From Leptospira yanagawae serovar Saopaulo str. Sao Paulo = ATCC 700523 (lineage in GTDB: Bacteria > Spirochaetota > Leptospiria > Leptospirales > Leptospiraceae), in contig NZ_AOGX02000015.1 in assembly GCF_000332475.2 (NCBI RefSeq), positions 1,240,001 to 1,304,000 of the forward strand: DNA of 64,000 nucleotides. The letters are read 5' to 3'. The notes beneath the pieces were generated by a model that saw nothing but the letters and a program-made list of their open reading frames with translations, ran no database searches and had not been told where the DNA came from. Positions 39,828 through 49,116 of the stretch are shown here, in pieces. The first letter of the stretch is position 1, and every line of letters begins with the position of its first letter. A program made the translations under genes and the position numbers.

Positions 39828-42800
39828 AGCCGGTTTTGCAGGAAAACTTGCAGAAACATTTTTACATTCACAGCTAACACCCGTCATTGCGATTGCGAGT
39901 TTGGTACTCGGTTTATTTGCTGTTTATCTCACTCCCAAAGAAGAGGAACCTCAGATTTCGGTTCCTATGATTGATATCCAAATCCCAAGCCCTGGTTTTT
40001 CACCTGAAGAAACAGAACGTAAAGTAACGGAAACTGTGGAAAGAGCCGTTTGGGGACTCGAAGGTGTGGAATACATTTATAGCACAAGTAAATGGCATGG
40101 AAGTTATATTACGGTTCGATTCAAAGTGGGTGAACCAATAGAGCCTTCTCTTGTGAAAATCCATCACAAACTCATGGAAGCAAAAAACATCCTTCCAAGG
40201 AATACTTTAACACCAATCGTAAAATCATTTTCAATTGATGATGTTCCTTTCCTTGCTCTCAGTTTTAGTTCAGAAACATTGAATGATTATGAGCTTCGCC
40301 AAAAAGTAGCACCTCTTGCTAGAGAATTATCCTCAACACCCGATTTAGCAAGTGTGCAAATGTTAGGTGGACTTAAAAAAACGATTCGCGTTAAAGTAGA
40401 TCCAAACTTATTAAGCAGATATGGTGTGACTTCCATCGAAGTTGCGGAAAGTTTAAAACAAAATGATGCCTTAATCCCTGCTGGAAAAAATTGGTCTTCG
40501 GAATCTGTCTTTGATATGGAAGTGGGTGGGGTATTAAAAAATATAGCAGATGTGAGACGACTCCCAGTTGCCCAACGTGGGGGACGGGTGGTTCGCATCC
40601 AAGATTTGGCAATAGTGGAAGAGGGACCCGAAGAAAGGACAAGATCTTCTATACTTTATGACAAATCGATTGGAGAAACAAAACGAAATGCAGTAACAAT
40701 TGTTTTTGCCAAACGAAAAGGTACAAATGTAGTGAACCTCTCGAAGGACCTTATCGAAAGGGCAGAACTTTTCCAAAAAGATTTACCAAAAGAAATCAGC
40801 CTTAGTATCATTCGTGATTACGGTAGCACTGCAGAAGACAAATCCCATGAACTCATTGAACATTTGCTCATTGCAACCATCTCTGTGACCATCCTCATTG
40901 CCCTTTGGATGGGATGGCGATCCGCCCTCGTTGTTGCCATTGCGATCCCTGTCACACTTGCTCTTACATTAGCGATTTATTACTTCCTTGGATACACACT
41001 GAATCGTGTGACTCTATTTGCTTTGATTTTTTCCATAGGGATCCTTGTCGATGATGCCATTGTCGTGGTTGAAAACATTGAAAGGCATTTGGAAGAAAAT
41101 CCCAAACTTGGGATCATTCGGGCAACTCTTATCGCAGTTTCTGAAGTGGGAAATCCAACGATCCTTGCCACCTTTACTGTGATTGCCGCGATTCTTCCCA
41201 TGGCTTTTGTTCGTGGACTTATGGGTCCTTATATGAAACCCATCCCTGTAGGGGCAAGCCTTGCCATGATTTTATCTCTTATCGTTGCTTTTGTGATCAC
41301 TCCTTGGGCATCCGTAAGATTATTAAAAGAACCAAACCACCATTCTGAAACCGAAGTAGGACATCAAGTATCCAAACTTGACCAACTCTATATCAAATTC
41401 ACCAACTGGCTGTTAGGTACAAAAAAGAATGCGAGTGTCTTTGGAGCGATCACCATTGGACTCCTTGTTGTATCCATGGCGTTTGTTGCATTCAAATGGG
41501 TAAAAGTAAAAATGTTACCCTTTGATAACAAAGAAGAGTTCCAAGTCCTCGTCGACTACGAACCAAAAACAACATTGGCAGAGAGTATGGCACAGTCAGA
41601 AGGTCTCGCAAAAACCCTCTTACAAAATTCCAATGTGGAAAAAATCCAAATCTTTGGAGGAGAAGCTGCTCCCTTTTCGTTTTCAGGAATGGTGAAACAC
41701 TCTTTCCTTCGTAATTTAGATTCGATGAATGACTTACAAATCATTTTAAAAAACAAAAACGATCGTAAGGAATCAAGCCATGAAATCATTGAGTCCCTAA
41801 GAAGTGAAATCAAATCCTTTGGGGAAACTCATCATGCGGTCACAAAGGTTTTAGAAATCCCTCCTGGTCCTCCCGTCATGGCAACGATGGTGGCAGAAGT
41901 GTATGGCCCATCTGCTTCTGAACGAAAGAAAGTAACCGAAGAAATTTACCAAATTTTCAAAGAAGAACCAAGTGTAGTTGATTTGGATACTTCCCTTCGT
42001 AATGGAAGGCCAAAGATGGTTTACCCCATTGATTTTGAAAAGTCAGGACTTTTTGGAATCAAAACCTCTGCCCTTGCTTACACGGGTAATATCTTATTTT
42101 CAGAGTCACCTCTTGTGAGTTTGGCGACGGCAAAAGAACCGGAAGAAGTTTCCATAAATCTTTCTGTGAAACAAAATGTTCGTAGTTCCAAGTCTCCGTT
42201 CCAAAACCAAAACATCATGTCAATGGAATCGGGAGTCGTGTCTTCCGAACGAGTCTTAGGGAGTCCATACATCGAAGAAGATCGGGCACTTTTTCGTAAA
42301 AACCTAAAACCAGTCAATTATGTGATGAGTGAACTTTCAGGCGAAGAAGAAGCACCCGTCTATGGTATGTTAAAACTGGCTCCAAAAATCAAATATGAAA
42401 CACAAACAGCCGATGTGCCCTGGAACACAACGAAACCTGTGATCAAATGGGACGGAGAATGGTTTATCACCTATGAAGTGTTCCGCGATTTAGGGGGAGC
42501 CTTTGCGGTGGTGATCCTTCTCATCTATGTATTGGTGCTTGGATGGTTTAAAAGTCACACGGTTCCCCTTATCATTATGGCACCAATCCCTATCTCGCTC
42601 ATTGGGATTTTACCCGGCCACTGGGTCATGGGTGCTTATTTCACAGCTACTTCGATGATTGGATTCATTGCTGGTGCGGGGATCATTGTTCGTAACTCCA
42701 TCATCCTCGTTGATTTCATCGAAGGCGAAATCAAAAAGGGAGTCGAATTGAAGGAAGCAGTGGTACATGCAGGTGTGGTCAGGTTTCGGCCTATGTTACT

Positions 42801-42981
42801 CACAGCATCTGCAGTAGTGGTTGGTTCCTTTGTGATGTTATTTGATCCCATCTTCCAGGGACTTGCCATCTCACTTATGTTTGGTGAGATTGCAGCGACA
42901 GTGCTAAGTCGATTTGCAGTGCCAGTACTTTACTACTGGTTCATTGGTAAATCAAGGACAGGTGTGATCAAACACGGATAA
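39805..42981 (+). CDS. RND-family efflux pump, inner-membrane subunit
   Basis: 1058 residues with two large periplasmic loops and twelve predicted helices. Helix 4 holds the proton-relay pair Asp416-Asp417 (GILVDDAIVVVENIERHL). In helix 10 the position of the AcrB relay lysine is arginine (GIIVRNSIILVDF, Arg963). It is AcrB-like rather than a CzcA-type metal pump, whose usual extra motif I do not see. The upstream TolC-like gene overlaps it, but no HlyD/AcrA-type adaptor gene is present between or after them. The gene is followed by a gap and convergent hydrolase genes. Substrate unknown; the upstream regulator suggests a link to thiols, persulfide or copper. Confidence 0.9.
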   Translation: MKPLEEIRAGFAGKLAETFLHSQLTPVIAIASLVLGLFAVYLTPKEEEPQISVPMIDIQIPSPGFSPEETERKVTETVERAVWGLEGVEYIYSTSKWHGSYITVRFKVGEPIEPSLVKIHHKLMEAKNILPRNTLTPIVKSFSIDDVPFLALSFSSETLNDYELRQKVAPLARELSSTPDLASVQMLGGLKKTIRVKVDPNLLSRYGVTSIEVAESLKQNDALIPAGKNWSSESVFDMEVGGVLKNIADVRRLPVAQRGGRVVRIQDLAIVEEGPEERTRSSILYDKSIGETKRNAVTIVFAKRKGTNVVNLSKDLIERAELFQKDLPKEISLSIIRDYGSTAEDKSHELIEHLLIATISVTILIALWMGWRSALVVAIAIPVTLALTLAIYYFLGYTLNRVTLFALIFSIGILVDDAIVVVENIERHLEENPKLGIIRATLIAVSEVGNPTILATFTVIAAILPMAFVRGLMGPYMKPIPVGASLAMILSLIVAFVITPWASVRLLKEPNHHSETEVGHQVSKLDQLYIKFTNWLLGTKKNASVFGAITIGLLVVSMAFVAFKWVKVKMLPFDNKEEFQVLVDYEPKTTLAESMAQSEGLAKTLLQNSNVEKIQIFGGEAAPFSFSGMVKHSFLRNLDSMNDLQIILKNKNDRKESSHEIIESLRSEIKSFGETHHAVTKVLEIPPGPPVMATMVAEVYGPSASERKKVTEEIYQIFKEEPSVVDLDTSLRNGRPKMVYPIDFEKSGLFGIKTSALAYTGNILFSESPLVSLATAKEPEEVSINLSVKQNVRSSKSPFQNQNIMSMESGVVSSERVLGSPYIEEDRALFRKNLKPVNYVMSELSGEEEAPVYGMLKLAPKIKYETQTADVPWNTTKPVIKWDGEWFITYEVFRDLGGAFAVVILLIYVLVLGWFKSHTVPLIIMAPIPISLIGILPGHWVMGAYFTATSMIGFIAGAGIIVRNSIILVDFIEGEIKKGVELKEAVVHAGVVRFRPMLLTASAVVVGSFVMLFDPIFQGLAISLMFGEIAATVLSRFAVPVLYYWFIGKSRTGVIKHG

Positions 42982-43018
42982 AAAAAGTATTTCATACAAA
43001 GAAAACGTTTCATTCAAC

Positions 43019-43047
43019 AAAAAAAGCTGAAGGTTCCCCTTCAGCTT
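43019..43047 (-). terminator. Rho-independent terminator for the first hydrolase gene
   Basis: A 10-bp stem AAGCTGAAGG / CCTTCAGCTT with a 4-base loop (43024-43047). On the minus strand it ends in a run of seven Ts (43019-43025), so it terminates the hydrolase transcript. From the plus side it has few Ts but may also weakly stop the RND transcript. Confidence 0.82.
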
Positions 43048-43099
43048 CTCAAATGAAAACCCATCATACTTGTTTAGGTGGGTTTTTTTAAACCTACGA

Positions 43100-43882
43100 T
43101 TATCTTGTTCCTTCGTTTTTGATTTCACTATGGTTCTTATACAAACCAGTTGCTGTAAGAGAAGGTGCTCTCACGTGACCAGTGTATTGTGTATAAGTAG
43201 TGCTACCGCTAACGATGGAAGATTGGCATTTGTCGAGTCCACCTGCACGGTTGTATCCGCAAGCAGAATGGTAAGCCACTGCATAATCATCTTCACCTGG
43301 AAGGATAGCAGATGGTCCAAACGCACCCTTGTAACCAGGTACATGGTGGATCTGAATCCCCGCCGTGTTATTATGGTTAAACGCACCACGAGCTGTGGAT
43401 ACGATGAGTGACTTGTCCATTGCATTCCCACCAAATCCGAATGTAGCGCCATTCTGAGCGGATGCAAGTTCCGATCCACCAGAAGCAGCTGCGAGAGCAG
43501 TCACTTTTGTTAGATTGAAACCCTTTGCAGATGCAGTGGATCCCAAATTCGCCAACCAAAACTCAATGGCATAACAACCTGCAGAGTGGCATACGACTTT
43601 GCAAGAGTTTGCACCTTTGCAATAGTTAGTAAGACCTGTGGAGATGTTCGTTTGGGCCCTTGCGGTTCCGTACGTTCTTGGATCTGTGGTTCCATCGTAA
43701 CCGATGAAAATTTTAGATCCAGAAACAGTATTCGCAGAGGTTCCCCAATACGAATTCACGTCACTTGTGCCCACGCCATTGTGGTTTTTATCTGATTTTC
43801 CGTGGATGAACACGGTGTAGGTTTGTGCACTGAGTGATCCTGCGAGGAGGAACGCTAGTACAGTTGTGATGGTGCTTCGCAT
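43100..43882 (-). CDS. Secreted alpha/beta-hydrolase-like protein, paralogue 1
   Basis: 260 residues: signal peptide MRSTITTVLAFLLAGSLSAQ, then TVFIHGKSDKNHNGVG (HG oxyanion region of alpha/beta-hydrolases), and VCHSAGCYAIEFW where the nucleophile-elbow Ser sits in C-H-S-A-G instead of G-x-S-x-G. LPGEDDYAVAYHS and GHVRAPSL supply candidate acid and His. Cysteine pairs around the active site probably form disulfides. Substrate unknown. ATG 43882 begins the signal and has AGGAAAGG upstream; the frame is open to 44005. It has its own promoter-like elements and terminator. It is the most divergent of the three copies and lacks the 8-residue stretch after CQSS present in the others. Confidence 0.72.
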   Translation of the reverse strand: MRSTITTVLAFLLAGSLSAQTYTVFIHGKSDKNHNGVGTSDVNSYWGTSANTVSGSKIFIGYDGTTDPRTYGTARAQTNISTGLTNYCKGANSCKVVCHSAGCYAIEFWLANLGSTASAKGFNLTKVTALAAASGGSELASAQNGATFGFGGNAMDKSLIVSTARGAFNHNNTAGIQIHHVPGYKGAFGPSAILPGEDDYAVAYHSACGYNRAGGLDKCQSSIVSGSTTYTQYTGHVRAPSLTATGLYKNHSEIKNEGTR

Positions 43883-43964
43883 ATTTTTTCCCTTTCCTGA
43901 TTTTCTTTCTTTATGCACAAATTCCACAAATAAGTCAATTGTGTCAAATTGAATTATAGTGAGG

Positions 43965-43996
43965 CAAAAAAAAAGACCAGCCAATTCGGCTGGTCT
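43965..43996 (-). terminator. Rho-independent terminator after hydrolase paralogue 2
   Basis: Stem AGACCAGCC / GGCTGGTCT (9 bp, 5-base loop) followed on the minus strand by nine Ts (43965-43973). It separates the transcript of paralogue 2 from the promoter region of paralogue 1. Confidence 0.9.
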
Positions 43997-44042
43997 CGTA
44001 CTCACATCTACTGAGATTGTAGTTGGGAGTTTAGATCCGATT

Positions 44043-44849
44043 CTATCGGTATCCTTCTTTTTTGATTTCGCTGTGGTCGAGGTAAAGACCAGTTGCTGTT
44101 AAGGAAGGAGCTCTGTAATGCCCACTGTATTGAGTGTAAGTTACATTGGAGTTAAATGGCCAAATTCCTTCACTTTGTGTAAGAGAGGATTGGCATTTGT
44201 TAAGGCCACCTGCTTTGTTGTAACCACAAGAAGAGTGGTAAGCAACTGCATAATCATCTTCCCCAGGAAGGATTGCCGAAGCACCAATCAATCCTTTGTA
44301 ACCAGGTACGTGGTTTACAGCAACACCACCGGTGTTGTTATGATTGAAGGCACCACGAGCAGTGGATACGATAAGGGACTTGTCCATTGCGTTTCCAGCG
44401 AAACCAAATGTAATGCCGTTAAGTGCAGAAGCAAGTTCCGATCCACCAGAAGCAGCTGCAAGAGCCGTTACTTTTGTTAGGTTAAAACCTTTTGCAGATG
44501 CAGTAGAACCTAAGTTAGACAACCAATACTCGATCGCATAACAACCAGCAGAGTGGCAAACGATTTTACAAGAGTTTGCGCCCTTGCAGTAGTTTGTGAG
44601 TCCTGTGGAAATATTTGATTGGGCCCTTGCCGTTCCGTACGTTCTTGGATCAGAAGTTCCATCGTAACCGATGAAAATTTTAGACCCAGAAACAGTACTA
44701 GTGGATGAACCCCAGTATCCGTTTACGTCTGTTGTTCCCACACCATTGTGGTTTTTGTCCGACTTACCGTGAATGAACACGGTATAGGTTTGTGCACTAA
44801 GCGATCCCGCTACCAGGAACGCAAGTATTGTTGTGATTGAGCTACGCAT
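44043..44849 (-). CDS. Secreted alpha/beta-hydrolase-like protein, paralogue 2
   Basis: 268 residues, the same build as its two neighbours: signal peptide (MRSSITTILAFLVAGSLSAQ), HGKSDKNHNGVG, active-site-like VCHSAGCYAIEYW, GEDDYAVAYHSSCGYN and GHYRAPSL. It is closest by eye to paralogue 3, sharing the insert containing WPF and TYTQYSGH. ATG 44849 aligns with the other copies. It lies 40 bases downstream of paralogue 3 with no terminator between, so those two are probably co-transcribed. Confidence 0.72.
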   Translation of the reverse strand: MRSSITTILAFLVAGSLSAQTYTVFIHGKSDKNHNGVGTTDVNGYWGSSTSTVSGSKIFIGYDGTSDPRTYGTARAQSNISTGLTNYCKGANSCKIVCHSAGCYAIEYWLSNLGSTASAKGFNLTKVTALAAASGGSELASALNGITFGFAGNAMDKSLIVSTARGAFNHNNTGGVAVNHVPGYKGLIGASAILPGEDDYAVAYHSSCGYNKAGGLNKCQSSLTQSEGIWPFNSNVTYTQYSGHYRAPSLTATGLYLDHSEIKKEGYR

Positions 44850-44889
44850 CTCTATTTTCCTTTTCCTTTCTTTCAATGATTCCTAAAAT

Positions 44890-45696
44890 TTATCTCCAAC
44901 CTTCTGTTTTGATCTGACCATGGTCTAGATACAATCCAGTGGAAGAAACAGAGGGAGCACGGTAGTGTCCACTGTACTGTGTGTAGGTTCTGTTAGAACC
45001 AAATGGCCAGAGGCCTTCGTATTGTGTAAGAGACGATTGGCATTTGTTTAAGCCACCTGCACGGTTGTAAGCGCAAGAGGAGTGATATGCCACTGCGTAA
45101 TCATCTTCCCCAGGAAGGATTGCTGAGGCACCAAACATCCCTTTGTATCCAGGCACATGGTTTACGGCAACGCCACCTGTGTTGTTATGATTGAATGCAC
45201 CACGAGCTGTTGTGACAATGAGGGACTTATCCATGGCGTTTCCACCAAAACCAAACGTAATTCCGTTTAAAGCATTTGCAAGTTCTGATCCACCAGAAGC
45301 CGCTGCAAGTGCTGTGACTTTTGAAATGTTGAATCCTTTTGCGGAAGCAGTAGAACCTAAGTTAGACAACCAATACTCGATTGCATAACAACCGGCTGAG
45401 TGGCAAACGATCTTACAGGTTTTCCCCGCTTTGCAATAGTTTGTGAGCCCAGTGGAAATATTAGTTTGGGCACGGGACGATCCGTACGTTCTTGGGTCAG
45501 TGGTTCCATCATAACCGATAAAAATACGGTTCCCACTCACAGAGTTCACTGAGGAACCCCAATAGCTATTTACATCTGTGGTTCCAATTCCGTTATGATT
45601 CTTTCCTGATTTTCCGTGGATGAAGATGGTGTATGACTGCGCGCTGAGTGTGCCGGCCAGAAGTAAAGTGGTGATTGTTGTGAGAAGTGTTCGCAT
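44890..45696 (-). CDS. Secreted alpha/beta-hydrolase-like protein, paralogue 3
   Basis: 268 residues with signal peptide MRTLLTTITTLLLAGTLSAQ and the same motifs (FIHGKSGKNHNGIG, VCHSAGCYAIEYW, GEDDYAVAYHSSCAYN, GHYRAPSV). ATG 45696 is chosen over 45702 because AGGA lies at proper spacing from it and it aligns with the paralogues. It is the first gene of the array, preceded by a recognisable promoter. Confidence 0.72.
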   Translation of the reverse strand: MRTLLTTITTLLLAGTLSAQSYTIFIHGKSGKNHNGIGTTDVNSYWGSSVNSVSGNRIFIGYDGTTDPRTYGSSRAQTNISTGLTNYCKAGKTCKIVCHSAGCYAIEYWLSNLGSTASAKGFNISKVTALAAASGGSELANALNGITFGFGGNAMDKSLIVTTARGAFNHNNTGGVAVNHVPGYKGMFGASAILPGEDDYAVAYHSSCAYNRAGGLNKCQSSLTQYEGLWPFGSNRTYTQYSGHYRAPSVSSTGLYLDHGQIKTEGWR

Positions 45697-45728
45697 TGTC
45701 ATTTCCTAATCCAATTGGTGTTTCCTTT

Positions 45729-45757
45729 GTTGTATAAGTTTGGCAAAAGTTTGACAA
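45729..45757 (-). promoter_or_regulatory. Sigma70-like promoter before the hydrolase array
   Basis: On the minus strand TTGTCA (45757-45752) and TACAAC (45734-45729) are separated by 17 bases, about 33 bases before ATG 45696. Five of six and four of six consensus bases match. Confidence 0.5.
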
Positions 45758-45840
45758 GAAATTTTTTGCCTAATTTCGACAGGAAATTAACATATTTTTG
45801 CCATTGTCGCTGATTTCATGACAAAGTTACGAGAAAAATC

Positions 45841-48228
45841 CTAGGAATTTGCTAGGGGTAGGGTGATGGTGAAGAGGGTTTTGCCAGGTTGGCTTTCGAC
45901 AGAGAGTGTGCCATTGTGGTTTTCGATGATTTTTTGAACGATGGAAAGACCGAGCCCTGTTCCCATTCCCAATTCTTTGGTTGTGAAAAAAGGTTCAAAA
46001 ATCCTCGGTAAGATCTCGGGTGGGATTCCCTTTCCATTATCTTCGATCTGGATGATGGCATTTGTCTGGGATTGTCGTAATGAGATTTGGATCCGGCCAT
46101 TTTCGCTGGGACAGGCTTGGAAGGAATTGTAAATCAAATTGGTCCAAACTTGGATGAGTTCGTCCGCATGACCAAACACCAAAGGGTCTCCTTCATGCAC
46201 CCAATCAATTTCCACATGGGGTTTCCAACTTTTGGAGTACATACTGAGAACCGATTCCATTCCTTCTTTGATGGAAAGGATTTTTTGGTTTTCTTTGGGT
46301 CCCGAATAGGAGCGGTGTTTCAAAGCGAATACGATTTTGGAAGCACGTTCGACAGCTGTTTCAATGATACCCAGATGGAACCGTACAACATGTTCGTTTA
46401 ACCGAGTCTGAAACATCTCTCTTCCTTCGTGAGTATCAAATAGATGTAAATACTCATCTGGAATCGTTTCAATGTGAAAGTCGAAACAAGTATCAGCCAA
46501 TGAAACTGGATCCGGGATTTGTTTTGCCCGAAAGAATTGTGTCAACTCTCGTTTCCGTTTGAATCGGGAAGTGACTTCAGAACGTTTTTGGTTTTTGAAT
46601 TCGGCAATCAATTGGTCGGCTTGGATTTCTAAATTGGAAAGTGATTCTTTTTCTTCCGAAAATTGGCTGTCTCTGATGAATTGAATGCTCCCTTTGATGG
46701 CGGCGAGTGGGTTATTGATTTCGTGAGCAACACTTGCTGCAATTTTTCCAAGAGTGGACATTCGTTCTGCATGTAAAAGTTGTTCCTGAGTGTCTCTGAG
46801 TTCTAAGATGGTATTGTTGAGTGAAACGGTTCGTTCTTCGATTTTTTGTTCCAGTTGGAACCTTGCTTCTCTTACAATAGATATCATATCGTTAAAACTC
46901 TTGGAAAGTTCACCGATTTCATCTTTACTTGTCACTTCTACAGAAACAAATAAATCCCCTGATTGCATCCTACGAATTCCGGAAAGTAACCTTGTGAGAG
47001 GATAGACAATACTCGTTTTGTGTAAAACTGGATATAACATAAAGATAGTAAAAATAGAAAATAAAAGTGTGATGATTAGCCATACAACCGTTTGGTGAAC
47101 TTTGTGTCTGTATTCAAGGTAAGGAATTGCGATTAAAAAATGATGGTTTTTTGCATAAAAATCGGAAGTCCAATAGATGCCTGAAGGTAAATTCGAAAAT
47201 GTTTCTACTTTAAATTCCTCATACGAAGGAATTCTATTTTTTAGTTTTTGAATATCGTTGATTGGAAAACTGATTTTGTTGATTCTAAAATTGTTTTCCT
47301 GCATATCGATGACTAAATCGGTTAGATATACAAATGGATAGACATTGCCTAACTCTAATTGGGTTTTGATATTATGTTTTTCTCGGCTCATCTCATTTTG
47401 GATATCAATCCTAAAACGATTGAATAAAAAATTCGCCACAATGGACAAAATCAAATACAAAATCGTTAGGTTAAATGTCATGATTTTGAATCCAACCGAA
47501 GAAGGTACTGTCTCTTGGTTTAAAGAAACGAGTACAAGGATTGTCATAATGATAATGGTTAAGTTTGTTAAAATAAAAAGATATGTAGGTTTACTAACAT
47601 AATTTAAATCCACAAGGATATCAGCAAATGCTAATGTAAGAATCCCAAAAATAGCGACGATAAATCCTGCTGTTGCTTTTTTTTGGATCCCTTCTAATCT
47701 CTTATACTTCATAAATAATGAAATCAAAGTGTTGATTAAAATGATACAAAGTGCGATGGCGATCGATAAAATGGAAAGGCGGATCCAAAGATTTGGAGAG
47801 GATTGTTCCGGCACATAAAATTCCATTTTAGGATCAAATAGAATCCTTCTTTGGAAAAATCCGATGGCATTGATGACTCCTGCAAAGATTGCAATACCAG
47901 ATTGGATTTGAAAACTTCGTAACCTCCATTTGGGAAACAAATCTTTTTGAAAACAAAATGCCAAATTTGAGGTACTAACTCCTAACAGTAAGATGGCGGG
48001 ATTTTTTAAAAAAACAAAAACATAAGCAGTGAGTGGGCTTAAAAAAGAGTTACAAACGGACCACGCGATGGACCAAAAAAATAAACTGAGAAGGGGGATC
48101 AGGAGGCCACGAAAACTAGGGGTCAGTTCCTCTTTCCTAGAGCGAAAGTAAATATAGGCAATCCCACTCACCAAACTGAGCCCAAAATAAAAGAAACTGT
48201 ATAGGTTGAGCGAAGGGACCAAGCCCAT
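45841..48228 (-). CDS. Membrane sensor histidine kinase with an insert in the kinase core
   Basis: 795 residues. The N-terminal ~240 residues are a multi-helix membrane sensor (7TM type), then one more helix, an extracytoplasmic segment (about 285-390), a helix, HAMP ([20 protein letters not shown]...), and a coiled coil. The phospho-acceptor is His502 in [10 protein letters not shown]. The ATPase has N-box [27 protein letters not shown] and GTGLGLSI. Between the His helix and the second dimerisation helix is an extra segment of about 100 residues (around 530-640), which is unusual. No response regulator is adjacent. ATG 48228 is chosen; the frame is open to 48300, inside the palindrome region. 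Divergent from the lytic transglycosylase. Confidence 0.87.
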   Translation of the reverse strand: MGLVPSLNLYSFFYFGLSLVSGIAYIYFRSRKEELTPSFRGLLIPLLSLFFWSIAWSVCNSFLSPLTAYVFVFLKNPAILLLGVSTSNLAFCFQKDLFPKWRLRSFQIQSGIAIFAGVINAIGFFQRRILFDPKMEFYVPEQSSPNLWIRLSILSIAIALCIILINTLISLFMKYKRLEGIQKKATAGFIVAIFGILTLAFADILVDLNYVSKPTYLFILTNLTIIIMTILVLVSLNQETVPSSVGFKIMTFNLTILYLILSIVANFLFNRFRIDIQNEMSREKHNIKTQLELGNVYPFVYLTDLVIDMQENNFRINKISFPINDIQKLKNRIPSYEEFKVETFSNLPSGIYWTSDFYAKNHHFLIAIPYLEYRHKVHQTVVWLIITLLFSIFTIFMLYPVLHKTSIVYPLTRLLSGIRRMQSGDLFVSVEVTSKDEIGELSKSFNDMISIVREARFQLEQKIEERTVSLNNTILELRDTQEQLLHAERMSTLGKIAASVAHEINNPLAAIKGSIQFIRDSQFSEEKESLSNLEIQADQLIAEFKNQKRSEVTSRFKRKRELTQFFRAKQIPDPVSLADTCFDFHIETIPDEYLHLFDTHEGREMFQTRLNEHVVRFHLGIIETAVERASKIVFALKHRSYSGPKENQKILSIKEGMESVLSMYSKSWKPHVEIDWVHEGDPLVFGHADELIQVWTNLIYNSFQACPSENGRIQISLRQSQTNAIIQIEDNGKGIPPEILPRIFEPFFTTKELGMGTGLGLSIVQKIIENHNGTLSVESQPGKTLFTITLPLANS

Positions 48229-48287
48229 CCAGATATACCGAAAAATGCAGTTTCGGCAAGCATTTCCCTTTGGGTTCTCAAATTCCG

Positions 48288-48302
48288 TTGTGCGGCGCAC
48301 AA
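48288..48302. promoter_or_regulatory. Palindrome TTGTGC-GGC-GCACAA
   Basis: Perfect 6-bp arms with a three-base centre, in the 152-base divergent gap between the sensor kinase and the transglycosylase. The same arms with a different centre occur 58 bases further right. Confidence 0.6.
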
Positions 48303-48340
48303 ATTTTCCCTTGCCACGGGAGCGGCATCCCGGAAACTGG

Positions 48341-48365
48341 CCTTATTGTGCGATGCACAATAAGG
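48341..48365. promoter_or_regulatory. Palindrome with 11-bp arms and the same TTGTGC-N3-GCACAA core
   Basis: CCTTATTGTGC-GAT-GCACAATAAGG, perfect arms of 11 bp. The right arm contains AAGGA, part of the only ribosome-site-like sequence before ATG 48381, though 13-15 bases away. The pair of sites looks like operators for one dimeric regulator; an mRNA hairpin is the alternative for this copy. Confidence 0.62.
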
Positions 48366-48380
48366 AGACAACCAGTCACC

Positions 48381-49046
48381 ATGCGAAAATCAAATCCTTA
48401 CCCAAAAATTTTCACTGGAATCTTAGTGATTTTCCTCTTTTTCTTTGAATCTTATGGCAAATTGGATTCGATAGGGAACAACACCGGGAACCAAAGCGAT
48501 AAACGGAAATTGGAATTTCTCATCGCAAAAAATCGACCAAACCTCTCTGAAAAAGAGAGAAACCAATTGGTAAAGGCCACTTTGAGGGCATCGCAAATCT
48601 TACAATTCCCAAAAAGGAACCATATTTCCTATGTGCCCCGAGTGGATCGTTTGGGTTTTCTTGTGGGTCTCATCCAAACAGAATCACAATTCCACACTCG
48701 TGCAAAATCCCATAAAGGTGCACTTGGGCTTATGCAAGTGATGCCTGAAACGGCAAAGTGGCTTGCGAAAAAAGAAGGGATTTCCTTTTCCCAAACGAAC
48801 GAACTGTATGAACCAGAAACCAATCTTTTACTTGGTGTTCTTTATTTAAATTACCTTATGGAACGAACTGATTCACTCGAAGCGACTCTGTTAGCTTATA
48901 ATGCAGGACTTGGAGGATATAAACGATTTGGTGGAGTACCCGCTTATTCACGAACAGTATACAAATACTATAATGAATGGAAAGACATGCCAATCCCACA
49001 CGAGATTCCAATTTCTGAAACGTTGGCAAGTCTCATTTCCATTTAA
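48381..49046 (+). CDS. Lytic transglycosylase (SLT/GH23 family)
   Basis: 221 residues. A basic N-terminus and hydrophobic stretch (FTGILVIFLFFFESYG) form a signal peptide or anchor. The catalytic domain has LIQTESQF with the catalytic Glu, KGALGLMQVMPETAKWLA, and YNAGLGG: the three canonical SLT motifs. It cleaves the glycan strands of peptidoglycan in the periplasm. ATG 48381 begins the signal. Two palindromes precede it. Confidence 0.88.
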   Translation: MRKSNPYPKIFTGILVIFLFFFESYGKLDSIGNNTGNQSDKRKLEFLIAKNRPNLSEKERNQLVKATLRASQILQFPKRNHISYVPRVDRLGFLVGLIQTESQFHTRAKSHKGALGLMQVMPETAKWLAKKEGISFSQTNELYEPETNLLLGVLYLNYLMERTDSLEATLLAYNAGLGGYKRFGGVPAYSRTVYKYYNEWKDMPIPHEIPISETLASLISI

Positions 49047-49116
49047 ATTTTACTTTACATCGTTTCAAAACCGAAAAGGCTCTTAACCGTTTTACAAAAG
49101 AAAAGGAAGGGAGCGT

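Noticed and set aside
43936..43953. TCAATT-N6-AATTGA near the promoter of hydrolase paralogue 1
   Set aside because: Short A/T-rich arms are expected by chance at this base composition; not repeated before the other paralogues.
46087..46401. 104-codon plus-strand open frame in the sensor kinase
   Set aside because: Antisense to the conserved HATPase domain, no ribosome site.
48317..48332. CGGGA-N6-TCCCG dyad between the two TTGTGC palindromes
   Set aside because: Five-bp arms only and no second copy; noted but not strong enough to list as a feature.
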